Source of the DNA: a bacterium
Lineage (GTDB): Bacteria > Bdellovibrionota_C > UBA2361 > SZUA-149
Length of the DNA stretch: 13,164 nt
Reading direction: 5' to 3'
Assembly: GCA_003230795.1 (NCBI GenBank)
Contig: QIGM01000133.1
Coordinates: 1 to 13,164 of the forward strand
Numbering within the stretch: the first letter of the stretch is position 1; each line of letters starts with the position of its first letter. Both the position numbers and the translations under genes were made by a program. Shown piece by piece: positions 1 through 7,212 of the stretch. Below the pieces are notes generated by a model. That model was given only the letters and a program-made list of their open reading frames with translations, was not told the origin of the DNA and searched no databases.

Positions 1-195
1 TTTATTGGGTATCTGGGTCCCACTCAAGTGATGCGGAAGAATAGTATTCACACGCAGTACACGGACACGATAGCCCAGTTTTGTGAAACCACCGCGGATA
101 AATTGGCTTTTGCCTTGTCCAGGGGGGCCCCACATAAACGGTGGGAGATTTGCTTGTACAGCGATAAGCACGGCAGCTTGTTCTTCAAGTCTCAT
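1..195 (-). CDS. AAA-family ATPase, N-terminal part only (runs off left edge)
   Basis: Read on the minus strand, an open frame of 65 codons starts at ATG 195-193 and continues past the left edge. A Walker A motif, GPPGQGKS, lies at residues 23-30 and is preceded by a hydrophobic strand. About 28 residues later comes the stretch HHLSGTQIPN, which resembles the D-(L/I)-SG-x-P segment of MoxR/AAA_5-type ATPases. These often work with VWA-domain partners as chaperone-like remodellers, but no partner is visible here. The start is chosen because AAGGA lies seven bases upstream of the ATG; a GTG 24 bases further up is an alternative. The gene is divergent from mutS. Walker B and the sensor motifs are outside the window, so the subfamily is an inference. 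Confidence 0.65.
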   Translation of the reverse strand, partial: MRLEEQAAVLIAVQANLPPFMWGPPGQGKSQFIRGGFTKLGYRVRVLRVNTILPHHLSGTQIPNK

Positions 196-303
196 GGCCA
201 ATTCCTTTTTAGTAGGCACTATTGAAGTTAAGAAACCTTGAGAGGCTCAAGGATCTAACGCCGAGAAAACGGAAAGGCATTTAAAAAAACCAAATGCTGT
301 TCA

Positions 304-342
304 CCGTTTCTCACGGTGGGTGTGTCCCACCGTGAGAAACGG
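304..342. repeat. Perfect 17-bp inverted repeat (hairpin) with 5-base loop
   Basis: The left arm CCGTTTCTCACGGTGGG (304-320) and the right arm at 326-342 are exact reverse complements around the loop TGTGT. Neither side is followed directly by a T-run, so it is not a standard intrinsic terminator. In the leftward direction a T7 run (complement of 283-289) follows about 14 bases later, inside a second small inverted repeat. The position between divergent genes suggests a leader/attenuator structure, an operator, or a dispersed palindromic repeat. A degenerate partner copy of the right arm lies at 261-272. Confidence 0.75.
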
Positions 343-566
343 AGTCGTCTACAGAGATTTGGTTGTGGAAGGAAAGAACTTCAAAGAGGCTATGGTCTTA
401 TCATGTAAGCTTAGAGTAGTTCAAACGAACGAAGAAAGTGATGGTGATGGATAGCAGCAGTCCTAAGTTTGCTCTCTTATGGCTCTAAGCGGCTTACTGG
501 AAAGCACTTCGGCTCTGGCTTATACTGCTAGCCTCTCAGTGTGAAGGGCGCAAACAGCCTCTGAGA

Positions 567-590
567 TAGGTTCTGCTCCGCAGAATCCTA
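567..590 (+). other. Hairpin in the mutS leader
   Basis: TAGGTTCTGC (567-576) can pair with GCAGAATCCTA (580-590) over ten base pairs with one bulged T (586) and a TCC loop. It ends about 24 bases before the mutS Shine-Dalgarno AAGGAG (615-620). No T-run follows, so termination is doubtful. It may be a structured leader or a chance pairing. Confidence 0.3.
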
Positions 591-631
591 ATAACCTACA
601 ACTTTGCTCTGAATAAGGAGTTCTCTGAAGT

Positions 632-3379
632 ATGTCTCTTGCTGAGAAGAAACCGCTCGAACCAAGTCAGTCTAAGCAGCTTGGGTTCCTCGATCCCGAA
701 CCTTCTCCGCCGGTCCAAGTTGCTAAGCCGCAAGTCGTTCCCAAGGTTGAAGTCCCCAATTCTTCAGACAGAAGCAAGGTTTCGGCTAAGGCATCCAAGC
801 CGAAGCGTAAGCTTGCTCCGATGCTTCAGCAGTATGTAGATATTAAACAAGACTACAAAGAGCATGTGCTGCTTTTTCAGGTTGGGGACTTCTACGAAGT
901 TTTCTTCGATGATGCGGTGACTGCCGCTGAGGTTCTCGGAATTCGTCTTACTTCGCGAGATAAAGATCAGGATAATCCGATTCCCATGTGTGGCGTGCCG
1001 CATCATGCGCTCGATAAATATTTGCCTAAGCTTCTGACCGCTGGCTACAGCTGTGTGGTGGTGTCCCAAGTTGAGGACGCCAAGCAAGCTAAGGGAATGG
1101 TGCGTCGTGCGATTACACGCATTGTTACTCCAGGTATTCGCTACGAAGGCGATGGACTGGATGAAAAACAACACAATTATCTTTCAGCAGCCTGCCAGGC
1201 TCCGAGCGGTTTAAGTGCACTCAGTTATGTTGATGTATCAACGGGACATCTTCGAGTTCGCGAAGCAGAAACCCTTGATGAGCTACTAGAATTAATTCGA
1301 CGAGTTGAGCCGGCGGAACTTATCTTGCCTTCTACCCTCTTTGGCGCAGCAGTTAGTGTTTCGAAGGGTGGTGGCACAGGTGGCTGGATTCGTGAGGTGC
1401 GAGCTGTTGCGAATGAGTTGCAGACAAAGATAGTAATGCGACCGTTTGAAAAGATCAGTCGCCAGGCTGCAATCCTAAGGGTCGATGGTCTCCTTGCTGG
1501 AGATGTGAAGCATCGAGCGGTGGGCAAGGAGATAGAGAAGCTCAGCGAGGCAGGTCGAGCAGTGCTTGAGGCCAGCGTTGATTACATCGAAGAGGTGTCC
1601 TTCGGTAGTTCTCCCGGACTTGCCGAGTTCACGGTGGAAGAACAAAAGCGAACCGTTTTTATTGATGCGGCGACGCGCAGGAACCTTGAGATTTGCGAGA
1701 CTCGCTTGGACGGTGATAGACGAAACTCGTTGCTTGCGCATATCGACTATACGCGCACAGCCATGGGCTCTCGTATGCTTAGCGAGTGGTTTCTCTCGCC
1801 CAGTTCAGTGCGTGTTGATATCGAGCAGCGTTTCGATGTTATCGATGAGCTACTCTCGCAATCAGAAATTCTAAACTCCTTGCGGCAGGAGTTCGCTGCA
1901 ATCAGAGACATCGACCGCTTAGTGACTAGGCTTAGAAGTCTTCGGGCGAATCCGCGTGATCTTGCGACTCTGCGCGACTCGCTGAGGAGTCTACCCGCGG
2001 TTGCTCAGGTGCTCGGGGCTTGTCAGGCTCCACGTTTACAAACGCTATTTGCTGAGTTCGACTCGCTTGATGATCTTCGAGCTACGCTTGAGACTGCCTT
2101 TGTTGAAGAGCCGCCTGTTAGAGTCAGTGAGGGCGGCATATTTAATGATGGGTATAATGCTGAAATCGATCGCCTGCGAGAGATTCGGACTAATGGACGT
2201 TCCTGGCTCGCTGAGCTTGAAGCCTCTGAAAAGGCGAGAACAAGCATTGGTGCGCTCAAGATAAAGTACAACAATGTTTTTGGTTATTTCATTGAGATCT
2301 CCAAGGCGCATTTGTCGAAAGTTCCCGAGGATTACGAACGCAAGCAGACGCTTACAAATGCTGAACGTTTCGTAACGCCTGAGCTCAAGGAGTATGAAGT
2401 CTCGATACTATCTGCAAAGGGTAAGCAACTCGACTTAGAGCGAGAGCTTTTTTCGGAACTCAGAGCCGCCTTAAACAATAACGCCGGACGTATTCAGAAA
2501 GTTTCTCGCATTCTAAGTGAGCTGGATGGTCTTTGCGCGCTTGCGGAGCTTGCAAGAAAACACAATTATATTCGTCCGACGCTGACATCTGGCAAAAATG
2601 AACTTTCGGTTTCTGAGGGGCGTCATCCAGTAGTAGAGCGTGTGATAGGGCCTCATAACTTTGTTCCAAACAATGTCTCGCTTTCTGCTTCCTCGCGAAG
2701 GCTTGCAGTTTTAACCGGGCCGAACATGGGCGGTAAGTCTACTTACCTACGGCAGATTGGTCTGATTCAGCTAATGGCGCAGGCTGGTTCTTTTGTTCCT
2801 GCTTCGAAAGCAGAATTGCCGCTCGTTGATAGAATCTTTACTCGCATTGGGGCGAGTGATGATCTGAGCAAGGGTGATTCAACCTTTATGGTTGAGATGC
2901 GCGAAGCCTCGGTCATCGTGCGTAAGGCGAGTGCCAATTCTCTCGTGCTCATCGATGAGATTGGTCGTGGCACAGCAACAAGCGATGGGCTTGCGATTGC
3001 TACAGCAATTGCACATTGGCTGCACGATGAGGTTGCCTGCATGACGGTGTTTGCAACTCATTTTCATGAGCTTACTCAACTTGAACAGCTCAAAGAAGCA
3101 GCTTTTTGTCTTTCGGTCGGCGTTCTAGAGGAGCAAGGAGAAATTAGCTTTACCTACAGAATCGAAGAGTCTCCGGCGGATAGAAGCTACGGTATTGAAG
3201 TTGCGCGGCTGGCCGGTTTGCCGGAGGATCTGCTCGCTCATGCGGAGAGCTTACTCGAAGCGCTTGAGGCAGGTGATGCTACACGCGCGGCTGCTCTGGA
3301 GGTCCCTGTCGCCGATAAGTCAGCAAAGAAGATAGCTCGAGAACGAGAAGCGCTTGCTCGAAATCAGCAGTTTCCTTGA
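632..3379 (+). CDS. mutS: DNA mismatch repair protein MutS, frameshifted before its C-terminal tail
   Basis: MutS recognises mismatches and small loops, clamps on DNA in an ATP-dependent way and recruits MutL. All core parts are visible: domain I with the mismatch-reading motif GDFYEVF (F87, E89), connector and lever helices, and the ATPase domain with Walker A TGPNMGGKST (residues 695-704) and Walker B with DE at 775-776 in LIDEIGRGTATSDG, followed by ATHFHEL. There is an unusual extension of about 55 residues before the usual start. It is rich in Pro, Lys and Ser and carries QLGFL at 16-20. The start ATG has AAGGAG 11 bases upstream. The frame ends at TGA 3377-3379 after ARNQQFP, which is not a MutS ending; the family's C-terminal helices continue in the +1 frame to 3476. 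As written the protein is 915 aa; with the tail it would be about 947. It heads a tight gene cluster. Confidence 0.96.
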   Translation: MSLAEKKPLEPSQSKQLGFLDPEPSPPVQVAKPQVVPKVEVPNSSDRSKVSAKASKPKRKLAPMLQQYVDIKQDYKEHVLLFQVGDFYEVFFDDAVTAAEVLGIRLTSRDKDQDNPIPMCGVPHHALDKYLPKLLTAGYSCVVVSQVEDAKQAKGMVRRAITRIVTPGIRYEGDGLDEKQHNYLSAACQAPSGLSALSYVDVSTGHLRVREAETLDELLELIRRVEPAELILPSTLFGAAVSVSKGGGTGGWIREVRAVANELQTKIVMRPFEKISRQAAILRVDGLLAGDVKHRAVGKEIEKLSEAGRAVLEASVDYIEEVSFGSSPGLAEFTVEEQKRTVFIDAATRRNLEICETRLDGDRRNSLLAHIDYTRTAMGSRMLSEWFLSPSSVRVDIEQRFDVIDELLSQSEILNSLRQEFAAIRDIDRLVTRLRSLRANPRDLATLRDSLRSLPAVAQVLGACQAPRLQTLFAEFDSLDDLRATLETAFVEEPPVRVSEGGIFNDGYNAEIDRLREIRTNGRSWLAELEASEKARTSIGALKIKYNNVFGYFIEISKAHLSKVPEDYERKQTLTNAERFVTPELKEYEVSILSAKGKQLDLERELFSELRAALNNNAGRIQKVSRILSELDGLCALAELARKHNYIRPTLTSGKNELSVSEGRHPVVERVIGPHNFVPNNVSLSASSRRLAVLTGPNMGGKSTYLRQIGLIQLMAQAGSFVPASKAELPLVDRIFTRIGASDDLSKGDSTFMVEMREASVIVRKASANSLVLIDEIGRGTATSDGLAIATAIAHWLHDEVACMTVFATHFHELTQLEQLKEAAFCLSVGVLEEQGEISFTYRIEESPADRSYGIEVARLAGLPEDLLAHAESLLEALEAGDATRAAALEVPVADKSAKKIAREREALARNQQFP

Positions 3380-3476
3380 GCTAGAGAAGTCCCTACTATC
3401 ACTCGACCCAGACGAACTTACTCCGTTGGCAGCACTCAATGAGATTGCAGCCCTACGAGCAATGCTTAAGCAATGA
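3336..3476 (+). pseudogene. mutS: C-terminal tail of MutS in the +1 frame
   Basis: The frame that is +1 to mutS is open from just after a TAG at 3333-3335 to TGA 3474-3476. It encodes LDPDELTPLAALNEIAALR, the typical last segment of MutS (family pattern LDPDxLTPxxAL), which forms the helix-loop-helix used for dimer/tetramer contacts. The crossover must lie between 3336 and 3379. The tail's TGA overlaps the next gene's ATG as ATGA (3473-3476), which is what one expects if this frame was, or is, the real end of mutS. A +1 event here means one extra base in the DNA, a sequencing or assembly error, or translational slippage. I see no strong slippery stimulator, although CCT-TGA at 3374-3379 vaguely resembles a prfB-type +1 site. 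Confidence 0.8.
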
Positions 3477-4861
3477 AACGAAATTTCCCCTACACAGTAC
3501 TTTCTTTCTTTTTTTTCGCCTGTTGTCTTGGCGGAGCGATTCATCAGCGGTATCTGTTGACACCTGCGTTTGCCCAGTCAAGAGAGGTGGATGCTTTCGC
3601 ATCTGCGCGAGCTAGTTATCTTCGCTTGGCGAAGAGTGATCCTCAGGTTACAGACCTTAAGCGTTGGGACCGTGCCGCATCAGACTTACTGATTTTTTCG
3701 CGAGACTATCCAGACACGGATTACACTGCGAAGGCTCTTTTTCTTCTCGCACGTTTACACGAATTCACCTATCGCAAGCGAGCGTTGCAATCTGGCTTGT
3801 CTCAGAGTTTGTACTTTTACAGAAAGCTCGCCCAAGAATTCCCGAGTCATTCCTTGGCCGATGATGCCTTACTCTATTTCGGTGACCTTCAGTTGAAGGG
3901 CAAAGAGAATAAGAAGGTGGCGGAGGAATCTTTCGAAAGAATTATCGAATACTATCCTCGTGGAGATATGCACAAGAAGGCGCGTGCGCGTCTTGGTCTC
4001 AAGAGCGGAGAGAGCTTAGCTCAGTTTAGGAAGAATCGAGAGAAGCTGGCACCTATTGCGGAGCCAGCGGAGAGTGAGAAAAAAAGCGAGTCCTCTGGGC
4101 GTTTGTTTGGCTGGTTGATAGGGGATTCGAAGGCGAGTTCCGAGGGAGAGGACGTCTACTCTCGTAAGGCTACACGCTCCCGCCCCGTTATCGTGATAGA
4201 TCCCGGACACGGGGGGGAAGAAGACGGTGCGATTGGTGTTGACGGAGTAAAAGAGAAAGACGTCGTTCTGGAGATTTCCTTGATGCTCGAGAAGCTCCTT
4301 CAGGAAAGACTGCGTGCAGAGACAATTCTTACCCGACGGAAGGATGTGCACATTCCTTTGGCCGATCGCACAACGCTTGCAAACGACAAAAACGCAGATC
4401 TCTTTATCTCAGTCCATGCGAATGCGAGTGTTTATAAGACTGCTCGGGGTGTGGAGACGTATTACCTTGATAATACGAACGACAAGTCCTCCTTGAAGCT
4501 CGCGGAGAGAGAAAACGCTTCGTTTGCGAAAGGTAACGTGGATGACCTTAGTTTTATCCTTAGCGACTTGATACAGAACGCCAAGGTTGATGAGTCGATA
4601 ACCTTAGCGCATTACGTGCAGGATGCACTTTTTGGAACGCTGTCGCGATATTACCAGGGTGTGAAAGATTTAGGTGTAAAGCGAGCTCCGTTTTATGTGC
4701 TTGTCGGTGCGCACATGCCTTGTGTGCTCGTTGAAGTTTCTTTTCTCGATCATCCCGTCGAAGGACGTCGCTTGGTGACACGACGATATAAGAAGCTGGT
4801 TGCTACTGCTTTGTTCGACGGCATACGTGTGTTTTTCGAGGGCGCAGATCGCGATGAATGA
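3473..4861 (+). CDS. Secreted TPR-type N-acetylmuramoyl-L-alanine amidase (Amidase_3)
   Basis: A zinc hydrolase that cuts the bond between N-acetylmuramic acid and L-alanine in peptidoglycan, acting in the periplasm during septum splitting. Residues 1-34 form a signal peptide (basic start, Phe-rich hydrophobic core, probable cleavage after AFA at 34; a weak lipobox FFAC at 14-17 is a less likely reading). Residues about 40-175 are helical TPR/YbgF-like repeats with 'ALFLLARLHEF' and 'DDALLYFGDL' patterns. A Lys/Ser/Glu-rich linker follows. The Amidase_3 domain is about 238-456, with zinc ligands H246 (DPGHGG), E261 and H315 (SVHAN) and the catalytic E421 (CVLVEVSFL). The 462-aa length fits TPR-amidases of deltaproteobacteria. 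The start ATG overlaps the shifted mutS stop (ATGA), so translation is probably coupled; no good Shine-Dalgarno is seen. Confidence 0.92.
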   Translation: MKRNFPYTVLSFFFFACCLGGAIHQRYLLTPAFAQSREVDAFASARASYLRLAKSDPQVTDLKRWDRAASDLLIFSRDYPDTDYTAKALFLLARLHEFTYRKRALQSGLSQSLYFYRKLAQEFPSHSLADDALLYFGDLQLKGKENKKVAEESFERIIEYYPRGDMHKKARARLGLKSGESLAQFRKNREKLAPIAEPAESEKKSESSGRLFGWLIGDSKASSEGEDVYSRKATRSRPVIVIDPGHGGEEDGAIGVDGVKEKDVVLEISLMLEKLLQERLRAETILTRRKDVHIPLADRTTLANDKNADLFISVHANASVYKTARGVETYYLDNTNDKSSLKLAERENASFAKGNVDDLSFILSDLIQNAKVDESITLAHYVQDALFGTLSRYYQGVKDLGVKRAPFYVLVGAHMPCVLVEVSFLDHPVEGRRLVTRRYKKLVATALFDGIRVFFEGADRDE

Positions 4862-5846
4862 TGCGTCCAACGCCCCTTCGTCGCTTGATCTTGAGCAGAG
4901 TTTTGGACACCCCATCGCAAAAGTATTAGAGCGTTTCTCCCAGGCTGCGCTAGAGATAAGCGGCGCTTCAAGCTTTCTTGTTGGAGGGGCCGTGCGTGAT
5001 GCGCTCTTGGGAGTGGAATCTGCTGATATCGATGTGATGATAGAAGGGGACGGAGTTGAATTCGTTCGTGGCCTTTACTCGCGTTGGCAAGAGTTCTTTC
5101 CAGATGAAATACGCCCTAAAAAGCCAATTGTGTTCAAGAAATATGGCACAGCGAAGCTTCGATTTGAGTCGCCTTTGGTAGGAGTGCTCGATACCGTCGA
5201 TTTTTCTTCTGCACGCGCAGAGCGATATCCCAATCCAGGTCTTGCGCCTGAGATTCTCTCGGGTGATTTGCAGTCCGACTTGGAGAGAAGAGATTTTAGT
5301 ATCAATGCTTTTGCTGTTCGAATCGGCACGGGTGAAATTATTGATCGTTTTTCAGGGTACGGAGACCTAAGGCAAGGTCGTGTTGAGATATTGCACGAGA
5401 ATAGCTTCCTTGATGATCCTGTTCGACTTCTGAGAGCGACTCGTTTTTGCTCGCGATTTGAAATGACGCTTGGTGAGTTCACTGCTTCTCGATTTGAGGA
5501 GGCTGTAAATAAACACTTTCTAAATACAGTTACTCCCGCGCGACGCTTTGATGAATTGAGAAAGCTTCTCGCTGACGCGGCGGCAGATGCCAGTCTTCTT
5601 TCTTTGCAGCGTTCAGGCTTACTTTCTCAAATACATCCCTCGTTTAGTGTTCCAGTTAATTACCTTTCCGAGGTGGAGAAGCTTGTAGAGACTTTGGCAG
5701 GCGAGGAGAATTCTCGATTGTGGATGTATCGCTTTAAATTCATCACGCAGGACCTTTCTTCTGAATCCTTCTCCCTTCTATTGGAAGAGCTTGCGGTTCC
5801 CTCGACTAAGGCAAGGGATTTGGCTTCCGTGTGTGGCCGAGATTAG
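4854..5846 (+). CDS. CCA-adding enzyme / poly(A) polymerase family nucleotidyltransferase
   Basis: Class II nucleotidyltransferase of the kind that adds or repairs the 3'-CCA of tRNA, or adds A-tails to RNA. Visible motifs: FLVGGAVRDALLG (41-53), the catalytic DID (58-60), a third carboxylate near D113/D116, RRDFSINA (145-152), and the neck helix pattern FLDDPVRLLRATRF (185-198), followed by RRFDELRKLL (230-239). The ATG at 4854 is chosen because homology begins soon after it and it overlaps the amidase end by 8 bases; longer readings would extend into the amidase gene. At 330 aa it is shorter than most family members (about 400 or more): there is no HD domain and only a short tail. Sequence alone cannot separate CCA-adding, A-adding and poly(A) polymerase activity. 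Confidence 0.88.
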   Translation: MNDASNAPSSLDLEQSFGHPIAKVLERFSQAALEISGASSFLVGGAVRDALLGVESADIDVMIEGDGVEFVRGLYSRWQEFFPDEIRPKKPIVFKKYGTAKLRFESPLVGVLDTVDFSSARAERYPNPGLAPEILSGDLQSDLERRDFSINAFAVRIGTGEIIDRFSGYGDLRQGRVEILHENSFLDDPVRLLRATRFCSRFEMTLGEFTASRFEEAVNKHFLNTVTPARRFDELRKLLADAAADASLLSLQRSGLLSQIHPSFSVPVNYLSEVEKLVETLAGEENSRLWMYRFKFITQDLSSESFSLLLEELAVPSTKARDLASVCGRD

Positions 5847-5852
5847 CAGCTG

Positions 5853-6896
5853 ATGCATATTGAGTTCTCCAAAACGCTTCAATTGTTGGTATCAGATTCT
5901 GCTGCGCTGAAGCCATATGGGCTTGATTCTAGCGAGGCAATTTGCCGTTTAGCAGAGGGTCGGCGAGCGATAGAAGTGGAAGATGCTCCGCCAGACCTTG
6001 ATGCTTGGATTGCTTCGCCGCTTTGTTTTGAGTTGGCGCGTATTGTTCGGAGAGAAGCTTCGGTGAGCATCGAGCCGATTGCTTTAGCGACGGAGCTTTT
6101 AGCAGCGGCGCCTATGGATAAGTATTTCGATCTTTCAGTTGGCGGGAAAGGGTTTCTCAATGCGACTCCTAACCCTCAGTTTGTTGTGAGCTTCCTGAAT
6201 GGATTGCAATCAGCGTCAGCGTCTTGTTTGTGCGGTGAGTCCTTTGTTGTTGCATCAGACGCTATTGTCCAAAAGCCCTTAGAGGAACAAATCCTTCACT
6301 CAAACGTGGCGGATTTAGTAAAAGAACTTCGCACCTCGCGGCGCGATGAGCAGACGCTGAATTTTTTGGCTGAGTGTGAATCTTCATCGTCCTTGAGTTG
6401 GGATGTGCATTTGCAGTTACTAGCAATGCTTAGAGACAAGGAGCTTGATCCCAATGCTTTTCACGAAGGGCTATTTGGTAGTCATAATGTTTCTTGGTAT
6501 TTGCAATACTTTCAAAAGTGCATGAAGAGCCTAGAAGCTGAGACTTGGTTTTCCGATGAGATTTGCATCACTGCGGATCAGCTACCGAGTAGTTTGTTTG
6601 CTCCGCCTAATCCTCAGGACACAGTAGATCTTGCTTCAGCAAGAATAATTCGTGTTCTGCTTTCATTTCGAGTTCGCTACCAGAGGGCGATGAGGTCAGG
6701 GGAACCGGCGCTCTTGCTCGCAACAACGCGTGAACTAATCCTGAGTTTTTTCTCCCTTTTTAACTTGCCTCAAGTTCGGGCGAGTATTCATCCGGAATCT
6801 AGCGAGCGTTCACCAATTCTTGAGCTTCTCATGAAGGATACTTGGGCCTGCGCTTTACCAGCACTTTCCACGCTTGAGACATTATCCTTAGACTAG
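5853..6896 (+). CDS. ArgRS-like protein without catalytic core (Add-1-like and DALR-like ends)
   Basis: A 347-aa protein not obviously like any standard enzyme. Residues about 50-120 follow the pattern of the N-terminal Add-1 domain of arginyl-tRNA synthetase, which contacts the tRNA elbow: a helix 'LCFELARIVRREA', a helix 'IEPIALATELL', then GGKGFLNA in place of the usual GPGFINF. Residues about 255-310 resemble the DALR anticodon-binding domain: LASARIIRVLLSFRVRYQ, with the F-x3-Y spacing of FxxFY, then LLATTRELILSFFSLFNLP against the family's LxxATRQVLxNGLxLLGI. HIGH and KMSKS-type motifs and the whole Rossmann core (about 230 residues) are absent, and the frame is continuous. It starts 6 bases after the nucleotidyltransferase stop and precedes a SPOR gene. 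A role in binding tRNA is an inference from this faint similarity; it could be a pseudo-enzyme remnant or an unrelated helical protein. Confidence 0.55.
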   Translation: MHIEFSKTLQLLVSDSAALKPYGLDSSEAICRLAEGRRAIEVEDAPPDLDAWIASPLCFELARIVRREASVSIEPIALATELLAAAPMDKYFDLSVGGKGFLNATPNPQFVVSFLNGLQSASASCLCGESFVVASDAIVQKPLEEQILHSNVADLVKELRTSRRDEQTLNFLAECESSSSLSWDVHLQLLAMLRDKELDPNAFHEGLFGSHNVSWYLQYFQKCMKSLEAETWFSDEICITADQLPSSLFAPPNPQDTVDLASARIIRVLLSFRVRYQRAMRSGEPALLLATTRELILSFFSLFNLPQVRASIHPESSERSPILELLMKDTWACALPALSTLETLSLD

Positions 6897-6926
6897 CCTG
6901 CCGGCTTTACGTACAATTGGAATACT

Positions 6927-6954
6927 AGGGCCGTTCTGTGCAGCGGACGGCTCT
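6927..6954 (+). terminator. Probable terminator hairpin after the mutS gene cluster
   Basis: AGGGCCGTTC (6927-6936) pairs with GGACGGCTCT (6945-6954) over ten base pairs including two G-T pairs, with an 8-base loop. It lies 31 bases after the last stop codon of the cluster. The following sequence, GATTTCG, has only a weak T-run, so the terminator may be inefficient. Confidence 0.45.
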
Positions 6955-7103
6955 GATTTCGTCAATTCCCTTCGACACTTAGGTATTAGAAGAAATGTTG
7001 CGGGAATAGCTATTTCGTACTACATGAGTAGGAAGGAGGGTTTTTTGAGGGATTTTCTGAGCATGTCAGGCTCCTAGTCTGCATACAACGCTTAAGAACC
7101 CTC

Positions 7104-7132
7104 GTCAGAAGTCAGATGGATTGGCTTATAAT
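7104..7132 (+). promoter_or_regulatory. Candidate sigma-70-type promoter for the SPOR gene
   Basis: A perfect -10 hexamer TATAAT lies at 7127-7132. With a 17-base spacer the -35 would be GTCAGA (7104-7109), a poor match. Transcription would start near 7139, giving a leader of about 74 bases before the ATG. The 6897-7212 gap contains no gene; the longest in-frame ATG peptide I noticed is 17 codons (from 7024). Confidence 0.4.
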
Positions 7133-7212
7133 TTGAGACGTTTTTTTGGAGTAGCCGGTCGGTTTCGAGCCTCTGGTTCTAAGGAAATCAAGTTTTTTCG
7201 GAGTTAGTTCTC

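Larger units (their letters stand above)
196..631. other. Divergent intergenic region upstream of mutS and the AAA ATPase
   Basis: About 435 bases with no convincing gene on either strand. It must hold leftward and rightward promoters. The only -10-like hexamer I see for mutS is TATACT at 521-526, without a good -35, so I do not call a promoter. Structural elements present: a 6-bp inverted repeat (GCATTT 277-282 with AAATGC 292-297), a perfect 17-bp hairpin at 304-342 (separate entry), and a leader hairpin at 567-590. No tRNA cloverleaf could be folded in the 430-570 stretch. Confidence 0.6.

Noticed and set aside
28..225. 65-codon plus-strand frame at the left edge
   Set aside because: It is antisense to a minus-strand frame with a clear Walker A motif and a good ribosome site.
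430..570. Possible tRNA or small RNA in the mutS upstream region
   Set aside because: Several short pairings exist, but no cloverleaf arms, T-loop sequence or terminator could be assembled.
3371..3380. Programmed +1 frameshift of prfB type in mutS
   Set aside because: CCT-TGA allows a +1 step in principle, but the Shine-Dalgarno-like stimulator upstream is missing and the P-site re-pairing would be poor. Kept only as an alternative.
4800..4853. Longer N-terminus for the nucleotidyltransferase, starting inside the amidase gene
   Set aside because: It would add 18 residues unlike the family and overlap the amidase by 62 bases; ATG 4854 gives the usual short overlap.
7036..7103. GAGGGTT/AACCCTC inverted repeat before the SPOR gene
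   Set aside because: Seven-base arms separated by 54 bases are easily due to chance, and there is no further support.
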